NCBI RefSeq assembly: GCF_032773895.1
Contig: NZ_CP120416.1
Location: 1,300,001-1,364,000 of the forward strand
Reading direction: 5' to 3'
Source of the DNA: Teredinibacter sp. KSP-S5-2
GTDB taxonomy: Bacteria; Pseudomonadota; Gammaproteobacteria; Pseudomonadales; Cellvibrionaceae
Length of the DNA stretch: 64,000 nucleotides
Part shown: in pieces, positions 8,677-17,992 of the stretch
How the letters are laid out: every line of letters starts with the position of its first letter
Numbering within the stretch: position 1 is the first letter of the stretch
The notes under the pieces: model-generated
What the model was told of the DNA's origin: nothing
What the model saw: only the letters and a program-made list of their open reading frames with translations
The model's database searches: none
Program-made: the position numbers and the translations under genes

Positions 8677-9885
8677 ATGACCAAAACTTTCGTCTCTTTA
8701 AAATCATTCCCGTTAAAAATCGCCATAGCTTCTTCAGTAGTTGCTTTTGCTAACGTATCTTATGCCGAAAACGTAAACTCTCTCACTGATGCGGTGAAAG
8801 AGGGGAAGACTCAGGTCAATATGCGTTATCGTACAGAGTTTGTCGATCAGGATGGTATGGATAAGGAAGCCTATGCTTCAACCCTGCGTACGCGTTTTAC
8901 ATACTCCACCGCGAGTTGGTCCAATTTAAAAGGTGTGGCAGAGTTTGATGTGGTATCACTGATTGGTAATGATTTATATAACAGCACAACAAACGGTAAA
9001 GTAGACCGTCCGGTTGTGGTTGATCCAGAAGGTACGGATTTAAACCAATTTTATCTGCAATATAACCAGGACAATTTAAAAGCCACTTGGGGACGACAAC
9101 GAATTCTCCATGGTAATCAACGTTTTGTTGGCGGTGTCGGCTGGCGACAGAACGAACAAACCTACGATGGTTATCGATTTGAATATGTTGCAAATCAAGT
9201 CACTGTGGATGCGAGTTATGTCTATAACATCAACCGAATAGTGGGTGAAGATCATCCTGTTGATGATTTGGACGGTTCTTTTTACCTTACCAATGTGGCG
9301 TATGCTGTAAACAAATCCCACAAGGTCACACTGATGAATTATTCGTTGGATTTTGATGCTTTAGCAAATGCTTCCAGCCAAACTTGGGGAATTAATTACG
9401 ATGGCCAGTTTGATAAACTGAACGTTCATGCCGCTTATGCCAGGCAAAGTGATTGGGCGGATAGTAACCTGGACTATACGGCTGACTATAAGAATCTGGA
9501 AGTGGCCTATAACTTTGGCCCGGTGACGGTGAAAGCGGGCAACGAAGTACTGGGTTCAGACAATGGTGCGAGTTTTACTACACCACTTGCAACTTTGCAT
9601 AAATTCCAGGGTTTTGCCGATAAATTCCTGGGGTTCCCTGCAAACGGAATGGATGACAAATACATTGGAGCAAACGGTAAGGCTAAGCAATGGAACTGGG
9701 CTGTGACATATCATCAGTTTACATCTGACGAGGGAAGTGTTGACTACGGTAGTGAATGGGATGGCAGTCTCGGTTATTTGGTTAACCCTGACTTAAATCT
9801 ACTGCTGAAAGGTGCGTATTACCAAGCGGATGATTTTGCTACGGATACCCTTAAGCTGTGGTTTATGGTCAGTAAAAAGTTTTAG
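8677..9885 (+). CDS. Outer-membrane porin, alginate-export-like beta-barrel
   Basis: The 402-residue protein starts with a signal peptide (MTKTFVSLKSFPLKIAIASS, cleaved near SYA-EN). The rest is alternating amphipathic strands (QVNMRYRTEFVDQDG, LKATWGRQRILHGNQRFVGG) ending in a Phe, LWFMVSKKF, the usual terminal strand of outer-membrane barrels. The GRQRI..GNQRFVG block resembles alginate-export-type porins. The ATG at 8677 is preferred over 8659 because AAGGTGGAG lies ahead of it. It sits after the nitrate transporter and behind an FNR box, so an anaerobic outer-membrane channel role, possibly for nitrate or nitrite, is inferred but not shown. Confidence 0.8.
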   Translation: MTKTFVSLKSFPLKIAIASSVVAFANVSYAENVNSLTDAVKEGKTQVNMRYRTEFVDQDGMDKEAYASTLRTRFTYSTASWSNLKGVAEFDVVSLIGNDLYNSTTNGKVDRPVVVDPEGTDLNQFYLQYNQDNLKATWGRQRILHGNQRFVGGVGWRQNEQTYDGYRFEYVANQVTVDASYVYNINRIVGEDHPVDDLDGSFYLTNVAYAVNKSHKVTLMNYSLDFDALANASSQTWGINYDGQFDKLNVHAAYARQSDWADSNLDYTADYKNLEVAYNFGPVTVKAGNEVLGSDNGASFTTPLATLHKFQGFADKFLGFPANGMDDKYIGANGKAKQWNWAVTYHQFTSDEGSVDYGSEWDGSLGYLVNPDLNLLLKGAYYQADDFATDTLKLWFMVSKKF

Positions 9886-9895
9886 CCTCATATAT

Positions 9896-9923
9896 GTACA
9901 AGCCTGGCATAACGGGCTTGTAC
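9896..9923. terminator. Possible bidirectional stem-loop
   Basis: GTACAAGCC (9896-9904) pairs with GGCTTGTAC (9915-9923) between the convergent porin and lipoprotein genes. There is no clear T-tract, so termination is only likely. Confidence 0.4.
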
Positions 9924-10071
9924 AATCTCTTGATTGCTTCACTCACGTTTTTTCTCTCCACTCAAAGCTTAATCTTTCTGTGGTACTAGAAGCGATTCCA
10001 CTGTGTGACGTGAATTGCTGGAAAGGCCCGCTTGTATGCAAACCTTTTCATCGTTTGGTGGCAGGCTTTCG

Positions 10072-12303
10072 TTAAGGAATCGCTAATTTTAAAAACCCTT
10101 CTGCTCCTGCCTGATAAATACCGCTACTGTGCAGTGTTACATGGTCCGATTTCGCCAGCGCTCCCAGTATTTGGGTTTCAGCGGTATGCACATTAACTTT
10201 AAGTAAATAACTCGATACGCTGATGTAAATATGGTCTTGGTTATCGTAGGTTAATGTGTAGTGCTTTTTACGCACAAGGGACATATCTCTTGTGGGGCTG
10301 CGAGGGACATTAAATTGCCATAGCATCTCGTTCCGAATTGGGTCGTATTTATAGATGACCCCGTCGTCTGCTGTGCTAGAGGTTTTTTTACCAAAACCGA
10401 TAATCGTGTCACCAATGCTGGCAACATAATGCGGGTCAATGCCGGGAATAGACGTGACTTCCAGATTACCTCGTTCAACATCGTAAATTAATAATTTGCC
10501 ACCATCCTCAAGACAGGACATCACCATATATCGTCCATCTTGAATCGAAGCCATGCTAATAGGTTTATAGTGGTCGATGGGTAACCCCCTTAAAGCTTCG
10601 GTTGCCGGGTCATACCAAGCGATGCCACCACCAATACGGACACGAGAATAATAGCCGGAATAATAAATTTTATTATCAATGCCTTTGGCTATGCCCGCTA
10701 ATGGCCAATGAGTATTAACGTGAGAATTGTGGGGAATCGTTTTATACGTCATGGTGGGAATATCGTATTCCCGCATAATGAAGTTGGGGTACCCGGCAAT
10801 ATAGACTTTATCGCCAATGGTGGCGACTGAATAGGTGGCTAATGATTTTGCAGAAAATGAAAATGCCTGTCCATTTGTTGGGTTGTAGAACACATGATCG
10901 CCGTAGTGAGGGGCAGAGCCGTAAAGATAATCGCCGGCACTGCCAATCATGTGGTAACTATCTTTAAACGGCATCAGGTGTGCGGCTTGCGTTTCTGCGT
11001 TGCCAAGGTAGTTATATTCAATATTCATGTCGCCATCAAGAGTGGGGTAAACGGTATCCTCGTTCACCTTTGGAGGAGGGTTGGCGCCTTCCTGAACCGA
11101 AGGGTGAATATATACTGGTGTAAAAAAGCTTTCGAAATAGGGGTATTTATTCTGTAATGGATGACGATCAAGGTTGGCAATTTGGTCGCCTTCCCTCAGG
11201 GTGGTTGGTATTAATTCGCCTTCATCGCTGGCAATAAACTGCCAATATTTCATGGAGCTTGGATCGTCATATACTTCCTCAGAAAAAATAATAATTGACT
11301 GGTCTTTTTGCTTGTACATGTCGAAAGTTTTTCGACTACCTCTACCGGGAATTTCACGGAACACTTTCCAGGTACTTGTCTTGAAGTTATAACCGACCAA
11401 ACGCCAGGGGTAGGACCCCCAACCGGCGATAATCCAATCACCGACCGCACGAGTCATGAAATAGGTATAGTCCGACAGTCCTTCATGCTGGATAGGAAAC
11501 TTTGTCGACATGGTGAGTTGTTCGGTAAATGGATTGTATTGATAAAACCAAAGGTGGCTTCCGTCGGGTGTTCTTCCACTTGCGCGAATAATGCCTTGAT
11601 CATTGGCATCTGAGACCACCATCTGGAAATCTTCATGGGGAATAACAAAAGGTTCACGAAATTTGTTGGTGGCAATATCGTAGGTCAGGATTACCTCGTT
11701 CTGGTAATTGGTTTGAACGGGCATAAGCACTCGGTCGGTATATACAAAACGCTTGGCGCCTAACCGGGGGGAATATTTGATATCGTAAACCGGGTCATCG
11801 GGCTTTTGGTAATAGGGTGGAATGTAGCCCAGCGTTGTAATGGCGTTGTTTTTGTCATCAACGTTAAATGAAATGATGGCTCCGACATCCACATATTTGG
11901 GAGAATAGGGGAGCATAATATTCCAACTGTCTCCATTGGGAATATAACTGATACCTCGGTGCTCGATAAGTGATGGAGCAGGGCCAACGATACTGCTGTC
12001 GATAAGCCCGTGTTGGACTAACTCTTCCTCGGTGATGTCTTTTGGTTTTGGTTCGATATTGCCACCAGATGAGCTGCTACTGCTGCCACCAATTGAACCA
12101 CTGCTTGAACTATTACTGCTAGATGAGCTGTTAGAGCTACTGGATGTTGAACTCGTTGATGAGCTACTAGAACTACTGGATGTAGAGCTCGTTGATGAAC
12201 TGTTGCTGGATGATTTTCCATCGGTGTTAATTTCGTCAGACGAGCCACCGCCACAGGCACTAAGTAATAAGATCACACTAGCAAGAAGAGTAGAGCGAAG
12301 CAC
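10072..12303 (-). CDS. Lipoprotein with long poly-serine linker and beta-propeller-like body
   Basis: The 743-residue protein begins with a lipoprotein signal peptide and lipobox LSAC-GGG (lipid-bearing Cys at residue 17). Residues about 28-85 are almost only Ser with Thr, Asn and Gly, a flexible linker of the kind common in Cellvibrionales secreted proteins. The remaining 650 residues show repeated blocks of the form W..Y.P.T / IGDKVYIAGYP / YDVERGNLEVTSI, suggesting kelch or YVTN-like propeller repeats. It is probably exposed on the outer membrane. No catalytic motif is evident. It is monocistronic, with a 1.1-kb intergenic region upstream. Confidence 0.75.
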   Translation of the reverse strand: MLRSTLLASVILLLSACGGGSSDEINTDGKSSSNSSSTSSTSSSSSSSSTSSTSSSSNSSSSSNSSSSGSIGGSSSSSSGGNIEPKPKDITEEELVQHGLIDSSIVGPAPSLIEHRGISYIPNGDSWNIMLPYSPKYVDVGAIISFNVDDKNNAITTLGYIPPYYQKPDDPVYDIKYSPRLGAKRFVYTDRVLMPVQTNYQNEVILTYDIATNKFREPFVIPHEDFQMVVSDANDQGIIRASGRTPDGSHLWFYQYNPFTEQLTMSTKFPIQHEGLSDYTYFMTRAVGDWIIAGWGSYPWRLVGYNFKTSTWKVFREIPGRGSRKTFDMYKQKDQSIIIFSEEVYDDPSSMKYWQFIASDEGELIPTTLREGDQIANLDRHPLQNKYPYFESFFTPVYIHPSVQEGANPPPKVNEDTVYPTLDGDMNIEYNYLGNAETQAAHLMPFKDSYHMIGSAGDYLYGSAPHYGDHVFYNPTNGQAFSFSAKSLATYSVATIGDKVYIAGYPNFIMREYDIPTMTYKTIPHNSHVNTHWPLAGIAKGIDNKIYYSGYYSRVRIGGGIAWYDPATEALRGLPIDHYKPISMASIQDGRYMVMSCLEDGGKLLIYDVERGNLEVTSIPGIDPHYVASIGDTIIGFGKKTSSTADDGVIYKYDPIRNEMLWQFNVPRSPTRDMSLVRKKHYTLTYDNQDHIYISVSSYLLKVNVHTAETQILGALAKSDHVTLHSSGIYQAGAEGFLKLAIP

Positions 12304-13457
12304 GGTTTTAGTGTCCTTTTATCTGGTTCTTATTAGTTGAGTATGCCGCTTGATACAGGCGCACTTGTAATAACACTGAACGCAATCAACCAAACGCATA
12401 ACTTAAGTACTTTGCATCAGGGGTAGGGGTAATTCTATAAACCAATACACAAATTTTGCTTGAAAACGGACATGCTTAGAGCAGATGTTCCGCGTGTATC
12501 AGGTGAATTCGCAATTTGAACAAAAGCTGGGAGTGGCACAGAACAGTTAACCCTATTTAGGGATAATAAAGCGATGAATATGTACAAAAAACGCTTTCGA
12601 TTTTACCCCCTGATATTTTCAATATCCCTTCTGGCTTTGCCACAGGTTTAATTTCAGCATGCTAAGCTGCCAAGCGCTGCTTCAAAAAGCTTATCAAACA
12701 TAATCACAGTGTACTAAGAGAAATAGTGACGGGTAGCATAAGAAGCTACAACGAGGGGCATAGGGAACAATAGTCAATATGCCAATATTCGTTCTGAGCT
12801 TTCTCATCAATCGATAAGAGTTCGAGAGCGGGGTAAAACCACTGAGGTATGATTATCCAACCAGAGAGATCCTAAAAATAGGAAAGTACATATTAAGCGG
12901 AATTGTTATTCCAGCTTACTGTGGGGTGTTTTAGCTCGTCTTGTTTAAGTGAAGTGCGAATCAGATTGTCAACTGTAAGATTGTTCAGTTACCCATTTGT
13001 GAACAGGATTGTCTGATGGTTGAGGCGATTATGTGAACTGTGTTGTAAAATATTTTTATCATATTTGGCTTTTCTTTACTGTCTTCCTCGGCATTCTAAA
13101 CAACATTTGGTTTGTCGTTTTATATTTCATTCTTCTCGCCTAATTTTGCACTTGCTATTTTAATATGCAAATTTATCTTAAATTTGACATTTATTGTCGA
13201 ATTCTTGCCACTAATATTACAGTTTTTTTAATTTTACCTGGCGTTTTTTACTACCTTTTTTATCCGTTTTGCGAAGCGTAAATAGCGTCTAAATCACCAT
13301 TCTAATTATCGTTTATTTGCTGTTAGTGATAAAAATAATTGTCAACAAAGACGCAACAGTTAATCAACGTTATTGATCTATATAACCTCAATATCTTCAT
13401 GTGTAATTGCCTCGCTTTTTATTTTTAGATGAAGCTTATTTGATCAGGAGAATGTTA
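12304..13457. other. 1.15-kb intergenic region, no convincing gene
   Basis: Both strands are stop-rich and AT-rich. A 25-codon frame at 12574-12651 looks like an orphan signal peptide (MNMYKKRFRFYPLIFSISLL) that ends at once in TAA, possibly the stump of a lost gene. An imperfect palindrome at 13181-13203 (AATT.GACA and TGTC.AATT arms, 5-nt loop) lies about 250 nt before the glutathione transferase gene and could be an operator. Promoters of the 10072-12303 and 13458 genes must lie here, but no clear -35/-10 pair was identified. Confidence 0.5.
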
Positions 13458-14096
13458 ATGAAGGTATTAAAGCTGTTGTGTCACCCAATGTCCGGCCACT
13501 CTCACCGGGCAGAATTAATGCTTTCCCTATTGGACTTGCCTTTGGAAAAGATCACCGTTGATTTAAAAAATGGTGAGCAAAAAACCACCCAGTTTAAAAA
13601 ATTAAATTTCCTTTGCCAGGTACCTGTACTGATAGATGGCACGGTTTCGATATCCGATTCCAATGCAATCTTGATATATCTGGCAACAAAATATGATGAG
13701 AGTCGTCGTTGGTTACCGGAAGACCCGGAAAAACAAGCATTAATCCAGCGTTTTCTTTCTATTGCGGCGGGGGAGCTGGTAAATGGGCCAGCGACTGCGC
13801 GAGCGGGAAAACTTTTGGGTAAAGATGTGAATTATACCGGTGCTGTTGAAGTTTCGATCCGCTTGTTCAATCAGCTTGATGAATATCTGGAGAAGAAAGA
13901 GTGGCTGGTTGGTGAACATACGACTATCGCGGACATTGCGCTGTATGCCTACATAAAAATGGCGCCACTAGGGGGTATTGGAATGGAAATGTATTCCAAT
14001 ATTTTACGTTGGTTGGAAAACGTAGAAAACCTGAATGGTTTTGTACCTGCGCCTTCCATGCAACCTAAACCTGAAAAACAAACGGCGACGTCTTAA
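13458..14096 (+). CDS. Glutathione S-transferase family protein
   Basis: The 212-residue protein has a thioredoxin-like N-terminal domain (LCHPMSGHSHRAELMLSLL, then VPVLIDGTVSISDSNAILIYLA, the cis-Pro and glutathione-binding SN/DS block) and an all-helical C-terminal domain with TTIADIALYAYI. The start at 13458 is chosen because AGGAG at 13446-13450 is 7 nt away. The ATG at 13452 is too close. It is the first gene of the rightward oxidative cluster, with 53 nt to the diheme gene. It may add glutathione to, or isomerise, an electrophilic intermediate, but the substrate is unknown. Confidence 0.85.
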   Translation: MKVLKLLCHPMSGHSHRAELMLSLLDLPLEKITVDLKNGEQKTTQFKKLNFLCQVPVLIDGTVSISDSNAILIYLATKYDESRRWLPEDPEKQALIQRFLSIAAGELVNGPATARAGKLLGKDVNYTGAVEVSIRLFNQLDEYLEKKEWLVGEHTTIADIALYAYIKMAPLGGIGMEMYSNILRWLENVENLNGFVPAPSMQPKPEKQTATS

Positions 14097-14149
14097 CGAT
14101 TCATTTGTTTCAAATAAGCACTCACTCATAACACTAAGTAGGGCGAAAC

Positions 14150-15568
14150 ATGAAGAAAATTCAATCCTGTATAGCATTAATAATAAGTGGTATTGCTGTT
14201 TTGCCGAGTATGGCAATGGCTTTCTGCCCCCCGGATTATCCAGAAAAAGGCGTACTGGGTACGCATCTGGAACATCCTGATTTGGCAAATGGCCACGCAC
14301 CTCTGGATAAAATCATCGACGAAGGGCGACGATTATTTACCGCACAGTTTAATAAATGTGATGGTATTGGTCGCCCTGCGACTACCGGTGGTGGTGTCAA
14401 ACGGGAAGCAACGCAACCGATGTTTATTCGTACATCCTCACCCGAAACAAATTCCTGTGCAGGTTGTCATGCACAGCCATTTGTGGGCGGTTCCGGTGAG
14501 TTTGTTACCAACGCGTTTATTCTTGCACAACGTCTTGACCCGGTGACTGAATCGGTTTCAAACCAGTTCAGTAACGAACGAAATACTTTGGGCATGCATG
14601 GTGCCGGCGCAATAGAAATGGTTGCCCGTGAAATGACCTATGACTTGCGTGCACAAGCGGCTGCTTTACCCGATGGTGAACATACCATTTCATCAAAAGG
14701 TATCGACTTCAAAATTGTCAAAGAGAACGGAGAGGTAACGTACAGCGAGGGCATTCGTAAAGATCTCATGGTTCGTCCTTTTGCCCAGTCTGGCAATATT
14801 GCTTCTATTCGTCACTTCACTATTGACGCGATGAATCACCACCATGGTATGCAAGCAGAAGAACGGTTTGACTTATTTGCCGGCAAAAACTTTGAAAGCG
14901 ATCATGATGAAGATGGTGTGCATCGCGAACTTTCCATTGGTGATATTACTGCGCTCACCGTTTTCCAGGCCGCTCTACCTGTCCCAACGCAAGTGCTTCC
15001 AGAATCTCATGAAGAGCGTGTTGCAATCCGTCAAGGTAAGAGGCTCTTCAAAGAGATAGGTTGTGCTTCCTGCCACAAGCCCAAGTTGGTGTTAAGTAGT
15101 CCATTGTTCAGTGAACCCAGTCCACTCAATGCGGTACATACCTTTAACGATGTTAGCCAATCAATTGTCTGGGATATGACCTCCGAAGGTCCATCGCCGA
15201 GATTAGGCCGTGACAGAAAAGGCAATGTTGTTGTTCGCGCGTACACCGATTTGAAATTACACAACCTGTGTGATGACGAAAGTCGTTTAGATGCAATTCG
15301 TTTTTACTGTAATGAAACGCTGGATCAAGACCGACAAGCACATGGTGATAAGCCCGGTAGAGAGTTTTTCTTAACACGAAAACTCTGGGATGTGGGCAGT
15401 TCAGCACCTTATGGTCATCGCGGAGATATTACAACAATTACGGAAGCCATCCTTTATCACGGCGGAGAAGGTCGAGTTTCTCGAGACAATTTCGAGAACC
15501 TGCCTCCTGTGAAACAAAAGAAAGTTGTTGATTTCTTAAAGAGTTTACAAGTCGTAGAAAATAATTAA
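14150..15568 (+). CDS. Periplasmic diheme c-type oxidoreductase (DHOR/DUF1111 family)
   Basis: The 472-residue protein has a signal peptide (MKKIQSCIALIISGIAVLPS, cleavage after AMA). It carries two covalent heme sites, CAGCH at 103-107 and CASCH at 305-309, within a layout typical of the diheme 'putative peroxidase/thiol oxidoreductase' family. The C-terminal block LWDVGSSAPYGHRGD is also characteristic. It would work in the periplasm in electron transfer or oxidation. Finding it between a glutathione transferase gene and cytoplasmic oxygenase genes is unusual. It may oxidise an exported product or act as an electron sink. The gap to the next gene is 40 nt, consistent with one operon. Confidence 0.85.
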   Translation: MKKIQSCIALIISGIAVLPSMAMAFCPPDYPEKGVLGTHLEHPDLANGHAPLDKIIDEGRRLFTAQFNKCDGIGRPATTGGGVKREATQPMFIRTSSPETNSCAGCHAQPFVGGSGEFVTNAFILAQRLDPVTESVSNQFSNERNTLGMHGAGAIEMVAREMTYDLRAQAAALPDGEHTISSKGIDFKIVKENGEVTYSEGIRKDLMVRPFAQSGNIASIRHFTIDAMNHHHGMQAEERFDLFAGKNFESDHDEDGVHRELSIGDITALTVFQAALPVPTQVLPESHEERVAIRQGKRLFKEIGCASCHKPKLVLSSPLFSEPSPLNAVHTFNDVSQSIVWDMTSEGPSPRLGRDRKGNVVVRAYTDLKLHNLCDDESRLDAIRFYCNETLDQDRQAHGDKPGREFFLTRKLWDVGSSAPYGHRGDITTITEAILYHGGEGRVSRDNFENLPPVKQKKVVDFLKSLQVVENN

Positions 15569-15608
15569 CCCGATGTATGCACCTACAAAATAGAGTAAGG
15601 GGATAAGA

Positions 15609-16763
15609 ATGAGTACTGTAAATAAAGTAAATCTGGTTCGACGAGATGATATTCCATCTATGAGAACTGTTGTGGTGGATGGTGTTGAACACTGGTTAGG
15701 TCATGTTAAAGATTTCACCAAGCATTCAACCTTGGTTAACTTTTTACCTAAAGATAACCGTATTTCTATGGCGTGGGTGCGTCTGGAAGCGGGAGAACAA
15801 TTGGATGAACATATTCATCCCGTTGAGTCCATGATTTTGCTTTGTGAAGGCAGCGCGGAAACTTTGGGTGATGTACAAGCACCTATGCAAGCCGGTGATG
15901 TATTGGTTGTTCCTCCGGGCAAAGAGCACGGGTTTATTGGCGGACAACCAAACGGTTTCTGGGGCTTGTCACTTCAGTTTGACTCCCGTGGTTTGTATGA
16001 GGATATTGATGACCCCTGGGCTTCTTTTGACGAGTATTCTGAAGTGGATTACTCAAAAATTGATGACCCTGCAGAGTTACTCTTCAAGAAAAACGAATAC
16101 TTTATGGAGCGCTTTGATAAGCACCGTTTATTCGCGCTTGTGCGTAAAGGCTTGATTAAACGCCCGGCACAAAAATCCCGTTTTCTGGATTGCTTCCAGG
16201 TTTGGTCAAACTATTTCCAGAAAATGGTTATTTCCAGAGTATTAAATACTCAGGATCCATGCCATGAAGCACTGGCTTGGGATCATTTTATGGAAGAGTT
16301 GGGGCATAACAAAGACCTCTCTGAATCAAGAGACAATGCCACTACCGTATTCGATCCGGTTTTAGAATCGTCTTCTGCCTGGTTCCAGAATATCATTCCG
16401 TCATTGAGTGATCTGGAGAAAGTCGTTCTCGTTCACTTGGTCGTAGAAGCCTCAGCGACATTTTTCTACAAGCATGTTAAACCAGCTATGGATGGGACTG
16501 CTTCCAGTGAACATTTTACTGCGCACAATATTGACGACCATGAACACGTTCAGATGGGATATCAGTTTATTCGTGAAACGCCTATTACGGATGTAAAACC
16601 TTTATTGGATATTCAAGAGAAAGGTTGGGCAATGTTGTCTGTGGTTATGGGACGTATTGCTGATTTGGTTGTTCACTATTCTGCCGATGATGATGCTAGT
16701 GAGAAATTGGAAACAGCTGAACAAACCAAGGTTGTTGAGGAAGCGGAACTGGAGACTGCGTAG
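15609..16763 (+). CDS. Cupin / heme-oxygenase-like diiron oxidase (HDO-like) fusion
   Basis: The 384-residue protein has an N-terminal cupin (about residues 50-120: H68-x-H70 metal motif, second motif PPGKEH ending at H107). The C-terminal domain (about 170-365) is all-helical and resembles heme-oxygenase-like diiron oxidases. Candidate iron ligands are E229/E230 in MEELGH, E280 in HLVVEAS, and a H306-x3-D310-x2-H313 motif. That last spacing is the one known from the HDO domain of SznF. SznF also joins HDO and cupin domains, but in the opposite order. The start has AAGGGG upstream, and the stop overlaps the GTG of the Rieske gene by one base. Reaction unknown; N-oxidation or oxidative cleavage are options. 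Confidence 0.7.
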   Translation: MSTVNKVNLVRRDDIPSMRTVVVDGVEHWLGHVKDFTKHSTLVNFLPKDNRISMAWVRLEAGEQLDEHIHPVESMILLCEGSAETLGDVQAPMQAGDVLVVPPGKEHGFIGGQPNGFWGLSLQFDSRGLYEDIDDPWASFDEYSEVDYSKIDDPAELLFKKNEYFMERFDKHRLFALVRKGLIKRPAQKSRFLDCFQVWSNYFQKMVISRVLNTQDPCHEALAWDHFMEELGHNKDLSESRDNATTVFDPVLESSSAWFQNIIPSLSDLEKVVLVHLVVEASATFFYKHVKPAMDGTASSEHFTAHNIDDHEHVQMGYQFIRETPITDVKPLLDIQEKGWAMLSVVMGRIADLVVHYSADDDASEKLETAEQTKVVEEAELETA

Positions 16764-17992
16764 TGACTGCCTTGAATACACAACCCCGAAAGGGGTTGTT
16801 CTACGTTTCGCCAGAAGTTTACACCGATAACCGCATATATCAGGATGAGGTTAATCGCATATATAAAGGTGAGTCCTGGAATTATCTCGGCTTGGAATGT
16901 GAGATTAAAAATCCAGGAGATTTTGTTCAAACTTTTATTGGTGATATTCCTGTTGTGGTGGTGCGCAATAAAGAACAGCAAGTTAGTGCATTTGTGAATC
17001 GTTGTACGCATCGAGGCGCTAAGGTTTGTTCCAAACGCAAAGGCAATACTAAAGCATTTGTTTGTCCTTACCATGACTGGTCATTTAATCTCGACGGCGA
17101 GTTACGGGGCGTGCCCTACAAAAATGGCGTGGATGGTAAGGGCGGTATGTCTGAAGCGTTTGATATGAAAAGCCATAATTTGACACCGGTTCGTATCGCG
17201 ACACGTAACGGTGTGATTTTCGGTACCTTTTCTCCCTCGACACCTTCACTGACAGAATACTTTGGCCCAAAAATTACCAAATATTTTGATCGGGTGTGCG
17301 ACGGGCGGCCATTAAAAATAGTTGGCAAGATGCGACACGTCGTGAACGCTAATTGGAAGCTGCAAATCGAAAATGTAAAAGATCCCGTTCACGCGGCCAT
17401 CCTGCATTCATTTTTTACCACCTTCGGTATTTGGCGGTCGGATCAGGATACCAATGTCATTATTGACGATTCTGGTAAGCACAGCGTGTTGGTGTCTTGT
17501 GCAACGTTTAGCAAAACTGAGAAAAAAACCACGAAACAGAGCGATTTTAGCCTGGAAGACACACGGCTTATTGATCATCAGCGCGAGTTTGAAGGTGGTA
17601 CAGGGGCAGTCATGACTATCTGGCCGAACCTGATTTTTCTACAACAGTTAAATTGTCTGGTGATGCGCCACGTTAAACCGGAAGGGCCAAATCGTAGTAT
17701 TCAAACCTGGACATTTTTTGGTTATGAAGATGAACCAGAAGCGTTAACTGAACGCCGTCTAAATCAAGCGAACTTATTGGGGCCTTCGGGGTTGGTCACC
17801 ATTGATGATAATGAAGTTCTGGCAATTACGCAGGAACATGCTGCCAACTCGCCCGAAATTCCGATGGTTTACGAATTTGGCCAAGGTGATACCGACGCAG
17901 ACTATATGGTAACAGAGGCGGCTATTCGTGCTTTCTATAACGCGTATTTTTCCGAAATTGGGGACAAGGTTAGATGGATGAACGATTGCTAA
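16763..17992 (+). CDS. Rieske non-heme iron oxygenase, alpha (catalytic) subunit
   Basis: The 409-residue protein has an N-terminal Rieske [2Fe-2S] domain with ligands C81, H83, C101 and H104 (CTHRG and CPYHDW). The catalytic domain carries the mononuclear iron site DPVHAAILH after a conserved NWKLQIENV. It belongs to the ring-hydroxylating dioxygenase family, which adds dioxygen to aromatic rings or performs N-oxidation and dealkylation. The start is GTG, overlapping the upstream stop by 1 nt, and the 3' end overlaps the beta subunit by 19 nt, so translation is coupled. No ferredoxin or reductase gene is nearby, so electrons must come from elsewhere. Confidence 0.92.
   Translation: MTALNTQPRKGLFYVSPEVYTDNRIYQDEVNRIYKGESWNYLGLECEIKNPGDFVQTFIGDIPVVVVRNKEQQVSAFVNRCTHRGAKVCSKRKGNTKAFVCPYHDWSFNLDGELRGVPYKNGVDGKGGMSEAFDMKSHNLTPVRIATRNGVIFGTFSPSTPSLTEYFGPKITKYFDRVCDGRPLKIVGKMRHVVNANWKLQIENVKDPVHAAILHSFFTTFGIWRSDQDTNVIIDDSGKHSVLVSCATFSKTEKKTTKQSDFSLEDTRLIDHQREFEGGTGAVMTIWPNLIFLQQLNCLVMRHVKPEGPNRSIQTWTFFGYEDEPEALTERRLNQANLLGPSGLVTIDDNEVLAITQEHAANSPEIPMVYEFGQGDTDADYMVTEAAIRAFYNAYFSEIGDKVRWMNDC

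Noticed and set aside
12070-12240. Tandem-like DNA repeats resembling a microsatellite or CRISPR
   Set aside because: They are serine codons of a protein linker; there are no spacers and no cas genes.
12032-12340. Plus-strand open frame rich in Leu, Glu and Asp
   Set aside because: It is the antisense reading of the serine-repeat linker, which yields acidic/leucine runs by codon structure.
13360-13395. FNR-like TTGAT near ATCAA upstream of the GST gene
   Set aside because: The half-sites are everted or mismatched, not the inverted FNR arrangement.
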